NCBI GenBank assembly: GCA_964515755.1
Contig: CAZEVK010000004.1
Location: forward strand, 4,904 to 68,903
DNA: 64,000 nucleotides
Source: JAGVLN01 sp964515755
Lineage (GTDB): Bacteria > Pseudomonadota > Alphaproteobacteria > Rickettsiales > JABSSG01
Reading direction: 5' to 3'
The translations under genes were made by a program, and so were the position numbers. The notes below the pieces were generated by a model that saw only the letters and a list, made by a program, of their open reading frames with translations, was not told the origin of the DNA and did no database searches. The number at the start of each line of letters is the position of its first letter. The first letter of the stretch is position 1. Below, in pieces: positions 53,803-62,534 of the stretch.

Positions 53803-54590
53803 AAATTATTGATTCACATTGTCATCTAGATTTTGAAGTCTTTAAGGAAGACTTTCATGAAATGCTACAGCGTGCTAAAAATTCTAATATTACAGTGATG
53901 CAAACAATTTGCACTAAAATATCAGAATTTGAAAAAATAAGAAAAATTGCTGAATCTTATAATAATATTTATTGCTCAGTAGGCATTCATCCAGATGAAG
54001 TTAAGAATGAAAAATACATCACAGCCGAAGAATTAATAGAGTATACTAATCACCCAAAAGTTATAGGATTAGGGGAAACAGGACTAGATTATTATCGTGA
54101 TAAATCAGATTCAAATTTACAAGCAAGTTTATTTAGAGAACATATAAAAGCATCACGTATCACTGGCTTACCTTTGATTGTTCACACAAGATCAGCTGAT
54201 GATGATACTGTAAAAATCTTATCTGATGAAATGAGGATTGGTAAATTCCCAGGATTAATTCACTGCTTCACTGCTAGCCATGAATTAGCTCAAGCTGTCA
54301 TAGAATTAGGATTTTATATCTCTATTTCAGGCATTGTAACATTTAAAAATGCAACTAAATTGCAAGAAACAATCAGAGAGTTACCTTTAGAACGTCTATT
54401 GGTTGAAACTGATGCACCATATCTTGCGCCAACACCAAAACGTGGCAGTCGTAATGAGCCAGCATTTACCACTTACACTGTAGAATTTATTGCAAAATTA
54501 TTCGGTAAAACCCCAGAATATATAGCAAAAATTACCACCGAAAATTTCTATTATTTATTCAAAAAAGTTAAAAATGAGGATACAAATTAA
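53799..54590 (+). CDS. tatD: TatD family metal-dependent hydrolase
   Basis: A TIM-barrel nuclease of 263 residues. Metal ligands are H7 and H9 (DSHCHLD), E in GLGETGLDYY, H in PLIVHTRSA, H in IHCFTAS and D in LVETDAPYLAP. TatD proteins act as 3'-5' exonucleases in DNA repair. The start overlaps metG (ATGA). The last 23 bases overlap the convergent FKBP-like gene. Confidence 0.96.
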   Translation: MKIIDSHCHLDFEVFKEDFHEMLQRAKNSNITVMQTICTKISEFEKIRKIAESYNNIYCSVGIHPDEVKNEKYITAEELIEYTNHPKVIGLGETGLDYYRDKSDSNLQASLFREHIKASRITGLPLIVHTRSADDDTVKILSDEMRIGKFPGLIHCFTASHELAQAVIELGFYISISGIVTFKNATKLQETIRELPLERLLVETDAPYLAPTPKRGSRNEPAFTTYTVEFIAKLFGKTPEYIAKITTENFYYLFKKVKNEDTN

Positions 54591-55578
54591 TAATCACTAT
54601 TTCTTCATTAATTTTCAAATCATCAGGAATTTCTAAAAATTTCATACCGAGCAATTCTTTTGAAGGTATTGTAATGAATATTTTGTGACCAATTGGTAGG
54701 TTGTCTATGGCAGCAGATATTTCTTGCGGTATTTTACTGCTACCTATTTTTATAGATTTCTTCCCACTACTAGACTTCTTTGAATCATAAATTATGTTAT
54801 CTTTTATATCCCTTATCTCGTAAGAGATTAACACCGACTCACCACAAGTAAAATTACGCATTGAAATTGTTTTCTGATCAATATTCTTATTAAAAATTTT
54901 ATTACTTGGGATAATTTCTTTAGTATTCTTTATATCAATTAGTGTAACATTACTCTGATAAAGATAATCTTTTTTTATAAGAGCAATCTTTGACTTAGCA
55001 AAAATAATTTTTCTACTTCCACCCTTCTTCATCCCTAATACTGCTCTCTCTAAATTTTCAGGTAATGCTCCGCTTCCAATTTTAAAAGCAATTTTTTCTT
55101 TTTTAGAAGTTATATTAGCTATAACATTTTTATTATCATCTATTTTACTAATATCATATTCTACTACTACTTCATGACCGCAAGCAGATTCAATGCCAAC
55201 TCCTGTATTAATTTCATCAAAGTGAAAATTTTTTGAAAGTATATTTTTTGTTAATTCATCTTGGGATTCCAAATTTTTTAATACTGTCTGAACAATTTCT
55301 TTTCCTTCTGGGGTTTTCATAACCTGGCTGATAATACCAGCAACTTTTCTTTCAAGAAACGATGAATCTTCTTTTGTAGCAATTTTAATTTTAGTGTCAT
55401 CGGTTTCAGCTTCTTCTTGAGGAACTTCTAATGGATCTGCAGTTAGTAAAGAAACAGCTTTAGAAAATTGCTGTGATACCTCTTTAGATTTTGATTCTAT
55501 TTTAGATTTATTATAATTGTAAATTGCAATAGCCGCGAATATAAGAAGAATAAGCTTTACTAAACTCGCATGACGCAT
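54568..55578 (-). CDS. Membrane-anchored protein with two FKBP-like domains
   Basis: A 336-residue protein with an N-terminal membrane helix (about 6-22) and two tandem FKBP-type domains. The first contains VVEYDISKIDDNKNVI and IGSGALPENLERAVLGMKKGG (about 145-205). The second contains CGESVLISYEIRDI and IGSSKIPQEISAAIDNLPIG (about 238-310). It is probably a periplasmic peptidyl-prolyl isomerase or chaperone. The usual aromatic active-site residues are poorly conserved, especially in the second copy, so enzymatic activity is uncertain. It is alone on the minus strand. Confidence 0.78.
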   Translation of the reverse strand: MRHASLVKLILLIFAAIAIYNYNKSKIESKSKEVSQQFSKAVSLLTADPLEVPQEEAETDDTKIKIATKEDSSFLERKVAGIISQVMKTPEGKEIVQTVLKNLESQDELTKNILSKNFHFDEINTGVGIESACGHEVVVEYDISKIDDNKNVIANITSKKEKIAFKIGSGALPENLERAVLGMKKGGSRKIIFAKSKIALIKKDYLYQSNVTLIDIKNTKEIIPSNKIFNKNIDQKTISMRNFTCGESVLISYEIRDIKDNIIYDSKKSSSGKKSIKIGSSKIPQEISAAIDNLPIGHKIFITIPSKELLGMKFLEIPDDLKINEEIVIINLYPHF

Positions 55579-55966
55579 TTAATTATCCTCATTAATTTTG
55601 AAGTAGCTTAAAGAATATTCCATTATAACAAAAGTTCAAGGTGTTTTTATTTACTAAAAACACTACTAAGATATTTACCATAAAGTTATAATAATTTTTA
55701 ATATCTCAGCTTTAAGCTGAAAGCAAGAAAACTATTTTTTGCATAAATTATTTCTACTATGATCTAAGGAAAACATATTTATGATTGTAAGATTCTTATT
55801 AAGAAATTAAGCTTGAGGCTTATAATATTAAGTATAAAGGCTAGATACTAATAAAATATATTTTATCCATACTACAATCATTTGTATTAATCTGTCCAAA
55901 TTAATTATTTATTAATAGCTATTATGTATAATTAATAAATAGTAACCTTAAATTATTGTAAAAATT
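55579..55966. other. AT-rich intergenic region with a hairpin
   Basis: A 388-base divergent region. It holds a perfect nine-pair stem GTGTTTTTA (55641-55649) and TAAAAACAC (55655-55663) with a five-base loop, about 60 bases upstream of the FKBP-like gene. Later a seven-pair palindrome TCAGCTT/AAGCTGA occurs near 55708. No coding remnant was seen. Confidence 0.5.
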
Positions 55967-56152
55967 ATGCATAAGACATTTTCTAAAATTATTAGAGTTA
56001 TAGGCTGGAACTTATTAATTATTTGTAGCTTAGCTCTATCAATTTATTTTTATAATTTTTTTACTAAAAATTATGATCACAGTGATAGAAATACTATTAA
56101 AGAAATGTTCGAAGAGCATAATAATATAGTTAGAAACAATAAAAATAAATAA
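55967..56152 (+). CDS. Small single-helix membrane protein
   Basis: A 61-residue frame with one strong membrane helix (about residues 13-33) and a charged, Asn-rich tail. No relative is recognised and no clear ribosome-binding site precedes the ATG. It sits 44 bases before the exported intradiol-dioxygenase-like gene on the same strand and could be expressed with it. It may also be a chance open frame. Confidence 0.4.
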   Translation: MHKTFSKIIRVIGWNLLIICSLALSIYFYNFFTKNYDHSDRNTIKEMFEEHNNIVRNNKNK

Positions 56153-56196
56153 TGTTAGTTATTCCAAGAATAATAATATTGGTATAAAATAGTTCT

Positions 56197-56871
56197 ATGA
56201 TGTTAGTTATAAAAAAATTTTACTTATATATTCTTTTAATCACTTGTATTTCCAGTTTCAATGCTTGGGGATTTACTATTGATACTGAGCAAAAAAATGC
56301 AGAGCATTTTAAGGGATGTATACCAACTCAATCAATTGAGCAAGCAAATGAGCCTAAACAAATTATATCAAATAACAATCTGACCAAAAAAGTAGGAGCG
56401 CTTTCTGATAAGTTAATGCCAAAGATCGTTTTAATAGGAAGAATACGTGATAGGAATTGTAGTGCAATTCCAGATTCAACAATAAGCATATGGCAAACTG
56501 ATCAATACGGATTATATCGATATGTAAGAGTTATAGATAATAATCAAAGTATTTATAATATGAACGAGCAAATTTTAAGTAACTTTCAGGGAGTTGGCTC
56601 TGCAACTTCAACTAATACAGGTGAATTTGCCTTTATTACAGTTCATCCATCTAAAGGTAGGACTAGTAGAGGTGAAACTATAAGCTTAGTAGTAACTCAT
56701 GATAAGTTCCCAGAGCTAAAAACCAAAATCTTCTTAGTTGATAAGGAGAAAAAAATGCCAAATAGACATTATACTCCTGCTTATAGCGCCAAAACTGCTT
56801 TTAATAATCGTTTAAAAGTATATTATTTTGACATAGTTTTAGATGGTAAAAGCCAACATCTAAGTTATTAA
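56197..56871 (+). CDS. Exported intradiol dioxygenase-like protein
   Basis: A 224-residue protein with a signal peptide (about 1-25) and a transthyretin-like beta domain resembling the beta subunit of protocatechuate 3,4-dioxygenase: VLIGRIRDRNCSAIPDSTISIWQTDQYGLYRY and a later ETISLVVTHDKFPELKTKIF. The ferric-iron site of the enzymes needs two Tyr and two His, the latter as H-x-H after R-x-x-x. I see no H-x-H here, so catalysis is doubtful. Similar exported proteins occur in Rickettsia, where their role is unknown. The amidase gene follows six bases after the stop. Confidence 0.7.
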   Translation: MMLVIKKFYLYILLITCISSFNAWGFTIDTEQKNAEHFKGCIPTQSIEQANEPKQIISNNNLTKKVGALSDKLMPKIVLIGRIRDRNCSAIPDSTISIWQTDQYGLYRYVRVIDNNQSIYNMNEQILSNFQGVGSATSTNTGEFAFITVHPSKGRTSRGETISLVVTHDKFPELKTKIFLVDKEKKMPNRHYTPAYSAKTAFNNRLKVYYFDIVLDGKSQHLSY

Positions 56872-56877
56872 TATACA

Positions 56878-57597
56878 ATGCTAAAAATTTCCCATATCTA
56901 TAAATCCCCAAATTTTGATGAACGCACATCAAATATCGACATGATAGTCATTCATGCCACAAATATGGAAGAGCTTGTGTCTATAGAAAGACTTTGCGAC
57001 CCAAAAAGTAATGTAAGCTGCCATTACTTAATTTCTCAAAATGGTGAAATTTATTCTTTAGTAGACGATAATAAAAGAGCTTGGCATGCTGGAGAAAGTT
57101 TTTGGCGGGGACGCGAGAAATTAAATACTTTTTCTATTGGTATTGAACTTGTTAATACCAATCATTTGTTAGAAACTAATATTTTTCCTAAAGCTCAAAT
57201 GAATTCATTAATACAGCTGTGCATTGATTTAATTAAAAAATACAATATAGCTGATTATAATATAGTTGCTCACTCTGATATTGCGCCAAATCGTAAAGAT
57301 GATCCTGGTCAATATTTTAATTGGAAGCTTCTTGCAGATAATTGTATTGGTATTTATCCAGATATTAAAGATATTGAAAATAATATGATATTGATTAGTC
57401 AAGGTGATAAAAATTCACAAGTTCTAAAAATACAAAAAATGCTAAAAAATTTTGGTTATAAAATTGATCTTAATGGCGAATTTGATGAAACAATGTCTAT
57501 GGTAATAATAGCGTTTAAAAGAAGATTTTACCCTAATAATTTATTACCAAATATCAATAATAAAGCTCTTATGATCCTTAATGAATTAGTTAGATAG
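56878..57597 (+). CDS. N-acetylmuramoyl-L-alanine amidase (AmpD/AmiD type)
   Basis: Cleaves the bond between MurNAc and L-alanine in peptidoglycan. It is 239 residues. The zinc ligands H26 (VIHAT), H132 (VAHSDIAP) and D142 (KDDPG) and the catalytic Glu/Lys region are present. The C-terminal 70 residues (QGDKNSQVLKIQKMLKNFGY onward) are a peptidoglycan-binding domain. No signal peptide is seen, as in cytosolic AmpD, while the C-terminal binding domain is like AmiD; location is therefore open. It follows the exported gene at 56197 closely. Confidence 0.9.
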   Translation: MLKISHIYKSPNFDERTSNIDMIVIHATNMEELVSIERLCDPKSNVSCHYLISQNGEIYSLVDDNKRAWHAGESFWRGREKLNTFSIGIELVNTNHLLETNIFPKAQMNSLIQLCIDLIKKYNIADYNIVAHSDIAPNRKDDPGQYFNWKLLADNCIGIYPDIKDIENNMILISQGDKNSQVLKIQKMLKNFGYKIDLNGEFDETMSMVIIAFKRRFYPNNLLPNINNKALMILNELVR

Positions 57598-57624
57598 CTT
57601 AGTAATTATCTTTCTTGATATTTC

Positions 57625-58587
57625 TTAAGGAGTCTGATTCTGACAATAATAAGATGTTTGGAACTTGTTAAGCAATGTCTCTATCTTTCTTAAGAGATCT
57701 CTATATCGCGATATATATATATCTTGATCGAAATACATATCCACAATTATATTACTATCGTTATAGTAATGTCTTATTTTACATATATATTTATCAGCTC
57801 TAAAGTCCATATAATCACGACCATCTACACAATGAATCCATAAACTTGGATTGGAAGGGTCATCTGTAGAAGAAAGAAATAAATTAGGACTTTTGTCTTC
57901 ACAAGCTTCATTTGCTTTTTCTTGTCTGGCAATACCACTCACTATGCAAGCTCTTTTCCAATTATCAAAAATATAATAATCTAAGTCAATCCCATGAAAA
58001 TTCTTTTTTATTAATGATAGTTTAATAATATCATCTGAAGGCTGGCCGTCATACCTTTCTAACAAACCTACTAATTCTGACCAATATAATTGTTGGCAAC
58101 TTTGATTTGATGTACATTTATCTCTTTGAGGATTTTTCTTAATAACCATGTCTATATAGTTCGATGCATTATATTTTCCATCTATAATTAGCTGGCGATC
58201 AACAGGCTCTAGAGTATTAAAATCAAATTCAAGATGTAATTCATCAACATTTCCTGATAATTTATATTTTTCAACATTTAGATAAGAACGTGGTATACAA
58301 AACTGAGTACCACTAACATTAAAAACTCCTACTAATCCTTTTTTATCCCAAGGGCAATCTGGTATTTCCATAACCAATTCTGGTGGAGTTTTATCTTGCA
58401 TCCAGGCTTTTAATTTTGCACAATCTTTACGCTTTACTATTCTTTCAGGAATTGCAATTGAGGTTATGCCATTTGCTCCTGGAAATTCATAATATAGACT
58501 ATCAGAGCTTTCTATTTTATAGTACCATATATAAATAAGACACGTGCAAGAGATTAAAATAAATATGAATTTTTGCAATTTGTTCAT
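57625..58587 (-). CDS. Cysteine-rich exported hypothetical protein
   Basis: I do not recognise this 320-residue protein. It has an N-terminal membrane anchor (about 7-22) and then a predicted periplasmic domain with ten cysteines (for example DCAK, DCPWDKK, KCTSNQSCQQ, ACEDK, HCVDGRD), which points to several disulfide bonds. That fits the DsbB and DsbD-like proteins encoded in this window. It starts one base after the RDD gene and is surely co-transcribed with it. Confidence 0.6.
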   Translation of the reverse strand: MNKLQKFIFILISCTCLIYIWYYKIESSDSLYYEFPGANGITSIAIPERIVKRKDCAKLKAWMQDKTPPELVMEIPDCPWDKKGLVGVFNVSGTQFCIPRSYLNVEKYKLSGNVDELHLEFDFNTLEPVDRQLIIDGKYNASNYIDMVIKKNPQRDKCTSNQSCQQLYWSELVGLLERYDGQPSDDIIKLSLIKKNFHGIDLDYYIFDNWKRACIVSGIARQEKANEACEDKSPNLFLSSTDDPSNPSLWIHCVDGRDYMDFRADKYICKIRHYYNDSNIIVDMYFDQDIYISRYRDLLRKIETLLNKFQTSYYCQNQTP

Positions 58588-58588
58588 T

Positions 58589-58987
58589 TTAATTACTTAT
58601 TACTCGGGTGTAACTTAATAAATCATATATTGTAGATTTCTTAGAAAATATAGGGAGATACCAAAATATCGTAAAAAGTGGAAGCAAGTATAACGTGGTC
58701 CTAAGGATAATTCTAAAAACAGATGGTTCGCTTCCATCTCTGTTTACAACCTTAATTTCCATCAGACTCTTGCTAAATGAGGCATGTTTTTTAGAACTTT
58801 CAAGAATAACATAATAAGAAAATGGAAATGTTAGTAAAATTATTACAAGAGGAAGGGTGAGTGTAAATGTTGTAGGATTAAAGGAGAATAATGTTACTAT
58901 AAAATAAAACACCATAATAATTAAAGAAATTATAAGACAATCTAATATATGAGCAACTAATCTTCTCCACATACCCGCCGCTCTCAT
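58589..58987 (-). CDS. RDD family membrane protein
   Basis: A 132-residue membrane protein of the RDD family. It has the N-terminal motif RRLVAHILDCLIIS (containing the R and D of the family name), three hydrophobic segments, and the characteristic loop SLMEIKVVNRDGSEPS. I start it at the ATG at 58987, which has GAGG upstream, rather than at 59002. RDD proteins are thought to be transporters; the function here is unknown. It leads the two-gene unit with the cysteine-rich protein. Confidence 0.85.
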   Translation of the reverse strand: MRAAGMWRRLVAHILDCLIISLIIMVFYFIVTLFSFNPTTFTLTLPLVIILLTFPFSYYVILESSKKHASFSKSLMEIKVVNRDGSEPSVFRIILRTTLYLLPLFTIFWYLPIFSKKSTIYDLLSYTRVISN

Positions 58988-59061
58988 AACAAATATCCTC
59001 ATTTATTTTTCTTATTCAATTGTAGGGTTTTTATGAAAACTCTGTCAATCACATTTTTAAT

Positions 59062-59880
59062 CTAAGATTGACAAGTGCAACAATAAAAAGTCGATCTACC
59101 AGATTGTCTGATATTTGTGATAATTGTGTTACAAACATTACATGATTGGTTAGTTTTACCATAAACTTGAAAAGTATTTTGAAAAAAACCAACATTACCA
59201 CTAGTATTAACGTAATCTTTTAAAGAAGAGCCACCTGCTATAATTGCATCTTTTAATGTTTGCTGTATTGCAATAACTAATTTTTCTGCTTCTTTTTCAG
59301 TAATCGTATTCGCAATTCTTAAAGGAGAGATACCACAGCGAAATAGGCTCTCACAAGCATAAATATTTCCAACTCCCACTACAATTTGATTATTCATTAT
59401 CATAGTTTTAATTGGCATGAATCTTTTTTTAATCCTATTCAATAAATAGTGACTGTTAAATTCTGGTGATAACGGTTCGGGCCCAAGCTTAGCAAAATGC
59501 TTAGATAGTGTTAAATCCAAATTATGTATAATAGTAATTAAACCAAATCTTCTAGGGTCATTAAAAATAATTTTATAATTATTAGCAAAAGTAAAAATCA
59601 CATGATCATGTTTTCTAGAAGGTTCTTTAGGATTAATTAAAACTTTACCGCTCATACCCAAATGCAAAACTAAAACATATTCATTATCTAAATATATTAA
59701 AATGTATTTAGCCCGGCGCTGAATTTTGATAATTTTTTGATTAGTAACTAATTCTGATAAAAATGCTGGTATTGTTATACGTAATTTATATCTATTGATA
59801 TGAACATCAGTAAATTTCTCTCCAAGAATATGGCTTCGCAACTCTTTAGTAATAGTTTCAACTTCTGGTAATTCAGGCAT
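59062..59880 (-). CDS. mutM: Formamidopyrimidine-DNA glycosylase
   Basis: Removes 8-oxoguanine and formamidopyrimidines from DNA. It is 272 residues. The catalytic N-terminus is PELPEVET with P2 and E3. The C-terminal zinc finger has C247, C250, C267 and C270 and the loop arginine R262 (GRSTFYC). It starts ten bases after the ELM1-like gene on the same strand. Confidence 0.97.
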   Translation of the reverse strand: MPELPEVETITKELRSHILGEKFTDVHINRYKLRITIPAFLSELVTNQKIIKIQRRAKYILIYLDNEYVLVLHLGMSGKVLINPKEPSRKHDHVIFTFANNYKIIFNDPRRFGLITIIHNLDLTLSKHFAKLGPEPLSPEFNSHYLLNRIKKRFMPIKTMIMNNQIVVGVGNIYACESLFRCGISPLRIANTITEKEAEKLVIAIQQTLKDAIIAGGSSLKDYVNTSGNVGFFQNTFQVYGKTNQSCNVCNTIITNIRQSGRSTFYCCTCQS

Positions 59881-59890
59881 AAACTCAACT

Positions 59891-60898
59891 TCAATTAATA
59901 AAATCTTCTGACTTAAAATTACGTTTCTCTATCAAAATATTTCTTATTTGCTTTGCAATAGTTAATGTTTCATTGAATGCTTTAGAGCTTCCTATTAATA
60001 CTTCTTTTTTATATATTTCAACAATTTGGTTTTTAGCAAGATTGCTTGCAAATTCTTTATTTTTACCACGATTATGATTTAGTAAAGGTAGTATATAAAC
60101 TTTCTTACCAGTAGAACATGCTTCAGAAACCATACTAACTGAATCATCAGTAACAAAGATACAATCGGCCATGCCTAGTAAACCAAAATAAGGATTATTT
60201 TTTGTAGGATCAATAATTAATATGCGATCATTATTTCCAAATTTATCCTCAATCATTTTAATTAATTCTGCTGGAGTTCTACGAGATGGAGTTATAAATA
60301 AACTACCTTTACTATTCGTAAGAATAGATTGTAACTGCATAATAATATTTTGGCATTCTGCAGTTTTCATTTTATAACGATTACTTGAACCACCAATAAG
60401 CACTACAAGATAAGGTTTTTTCTTTTGTAAAAAGAAACTTTTATGTAACTTCTTACCTTCATCAAGTTTAGCTTGGGTAACTTTATGCGGAGTCATCTTG
60501 CTTACAATAACATTACTTCCGGACACATTGTCATGTTCCATAGGAATCACTAAATCAAAATACTTAAGGTTAATACGAGGATCTTGTGTGCAAATTGTAA
60601 AAGTTTTACCTTTACTTTGCTTTCTAATATACAATGAAACACCTAATGCTTGTCTACCGCAAGTAATTAATACATCTGGCCATGGCGGTGATATAGAATC
60701 ACTGATCTTAGATAAAAATCTTGGAGAGTTTAATCCAAAATTAGCTGGAAATAAAGACCAAGGCAAATTATAACAAGCTCTTTTAGTAACAATTTTTTTA
60801 AAACCAATTGCTTCTGCAATTCCTAATGCCTGACTAATCATTCCAGCCTTGGCTTCAGTCACTATCCAGCAGGTTTTATATCCAGACTTAGTTATCAT
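59891..60898 (-). CDS. ELM1/GtrOC1-like protein (mitochondrial fission ELM1 family)
   Basis: A 335-residue protein of the ELM1 (DUF1022) family, which has a glycosyltransferase-like fold. Typical stretches are SQALGIAEAIG, LPWSLFPANFGLNSPRFL, WPDVLITCGRQALG, CTQDPRINLKYFDLVIPMEHD and IFVTDDSVSMVSEACSTGKKV. Plant ELM1 takes part in mitochondrial fission; bacterial members are uncharacterised. I start it at the ATG at 60898 because AAGAAG precedes it; the upstream TTG is less likely. It pairs with mutM. Confidence 0.88.
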   Translation of the reverse strand: MITKSGYKTCWIVTEAKAGMISQALGIAEAIGFKKIVTKRACYNLPWSLFPANFGLNSPRFLSKISDSISPPWPDVLITCGRQALGVSLYIRKQSKGKTFTICTQDPRINLKYFDLVIPMEHDNVSGSNVIVSKMTPHKVTQAKLDEGKKLHKSFFLQKKKPYLVVLIGGSSNRYKMKTAECQNIIMQLQSILTNSKGSLFITPSRRTPAELIKMIEDKFGNNDRILIIDPTKNNPYFGLLGMADCIFVTDDSVSMVSEACSTGKKVYILPLLNHNRGKNKEFASNLAKNQIVEIYKKEVLIGSSKAFNETLTIAKQIRNILIEKRNFKSEDFIN

Positions 60899-60992
60899 TG
60901 AAATCTTCTTTATAATCAATTATTATTGATAAATATAATATAGTATATTTAAACTTTTTTCGATAAAAAAATATAAATGGCGTGGAGGCTTT

Positions 60993-61487
60993 ATGAAGTC
61001 AAAAAAATCTACAACTAAAAAAAATACTATTAATTTATCATCTGCTTCAGCAGACTCTTCACAAGAAAAAAATCCAAATCTAAATCCAGAAAATATTTAT
61101 ATTGATGATAATTTGGAAGGCATGAATAAAATGATGAGCTTTTATACTCAGATCTTCAGTAATTTTTTAGAGCTAAGTTCAGAATTTGCTATTGTTAATA
61201 AAAAATTACAAGAAGAGTACTTTGAATATACTATTGATGCACACATTCATAATTCAAATGCGACTAATAAAATGTCTATTAGTAAGTCTTTACCTGAAAT
61301 AATACAAACACATAGTGACCTTATTCAGAGTCACGTAAATAATAACGTGAAACATTTAATAAAATTATCTGAATTCAGCTCAGAGTTAGGCAATAAGCTT
61401 ATAAAGGATATTTCAAATAATATAAATGAAATAAATAAAAAAATTAAAGACTCTTGTCATTTATATCGTACTAAAAAAGATAAATGA
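60993..61487 (+). CDS. Phasin-like coiled-coil protein
   Basis: A 164-residue protein with a Lys/Ser/Asn-rich N-terminal tail (1-35) and two long helices. The second half (KLQEEYFEYTIDAHIHNSNA and DLIQSHVNNNVKHLIKLSEFSSELGNK) resembles phasins, with the alternating polar/apolar pattern and no signal peptide. A strong GGAGG site precedes the ATG. It overlaps the following kinase gene by four bases (ATGA), so they are coupled. The phasin call is less certain than for the 18548 gene. Confidence 0.6.
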   Translation: MKSKKSTTKKNTINLSSASADSSQEKNPNLNPENIYIDDNLEGMNKMMSFYTQIFSNFLELSSEFAIVNKKLQEEYFEYTIDAHIHNSNATNKMSISKSLPEIIQTHSDLIQSHVNNNVKHLIKLSEFSSELGNKLIKDISNNINEINKKIKDSCHLYRTKKDK

Positions 61488-62356
61488 CTATTAAAAGTCA
61501 ATTTAAAACCAATATTATTAACATCTATGGAGAAATTGGTAAAACTTGGCTCTTAGATTTGCCAAAAATTATAAGCAAGATAGCAAATGAAAATGATTTA
61601 TCCGATCTAAAACCATTAGATAATCTAACTTATAATTATGTTTTAGCAGGCTTACGTGGTAAACAACCAATTATTTTAAAACTTAGCCCTGATATAAAAA
61701 AATTAAATCATGAAAGTTTTTCTCTTAGAGCTTTTGCCAACTTTGGAGCAGTTAAAATATTAAGTCAACAAGACGGAGTCCTAATCCTTGAGCAAGCAAT
61801 TCCTGGTATATCATTAAAATCTTATTTTCCTACAAAAGAAAGTGAAGCTATTGAAATTACTTGCAATGTAATAAAAAAACTTCATCAAGCTCCTATTTCA
61901 AAAAAGAAAATACCTCATATTAAAGATTGGTTAGCTGCTCTTGACAGAGAACCAAATATTCCACCCAACTACCTTAAAAAAGCTCAAAAATTAAAAGATG
62001 AATTACTAAAAACCTCAACTAAACAAATACTACTTCATGGAGACCTACATCACGATAATATTGTGCAAAACGGTAATAGATGGCTTATAATCGATCCTAA
62101 AGGAGTAATTGGTGAGCCAGCCTACGAGGTTTCTGCTTTTATTCGCAATCCATTGCAAGAATTATTATCTTCAGAAAACATTGAAAATATTATTAATAGT
62201 AGAATTACTCATTTTACTAGTATTCTTAACCTTGATTTTATACGAATCAAAGATTGGTGTTTTGTACAATCAGTACTTGCATGGATGTGGGCATTAGAAG
62301 ATAATTGTAATACAAAATATTTTAAAAGGCTTACAGAAATTTTTCATGACTTATGA
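61484..62356 (+). CDS. APH(6)-like aminoglycoside/hydroxyurea kinase family protein
   Basis: A 290-residue kinase-like protein of the group that includes streptomycin 6-phosphotransferases and hydroxyurea kinases. The catalytic loop HGDLHHDN (185-192, D187 as base) and the metal-binding IDPKGVIGEPAYEVSAF (203 onward, D204) are intact. The real substrate is unknown: such proteins also phosphorylate small alcohols. Coupling to a phasin-like gene is unusual. Resistance to an antibiotic is possible but not proven. Confidence 0.85.
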   Translation: MTIKSQFKTNIINIYGEIGKTWLLDLPKIISKIANENDLSDLKPLDNLTYNYVLAGLRGKQPIILKLSPDIKKLNHESFSLRAFANFGAVKILSQQDGVLILEQAIPGISLKSYFPTKESEAIEITCNVIKKLHQAPISKKKIPHIKDWLAALDREPNIPPNYLKKAQKLKDELLKTSTKQILLHGDLHHDNIVQNGNRWLIIDPKGVIGEPAYEVSAFIRNPLQELLSSENIENIINSRITHFTSILNLDFIRIKDWCFVQSVLAWMWALEDNCNTKYFKRLTEIFHDL

Positions 62357-62534
62357 AAATAATTGAGATCTAATTTAAGAACCTGGATCAATTCTATAAA
62401 AATAAATATGAGTTCAAAACCTTTTGAGGTGAAAACTGCAGCATAAACTTCATTTATAGATATAATCTACTAAAATTATTCTAATTAAGAACTTAACAAT
62501 GCTCAATATTTAATTGATGAACTAAACTAAAGTA

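Noticed and set aside
57702..57715. Palindrome TATATCGCGATATA
   Set aside because: It lies inside the coding region of the cysteine-rich protein near its end and is short; probably chance in AT-rich DNA.
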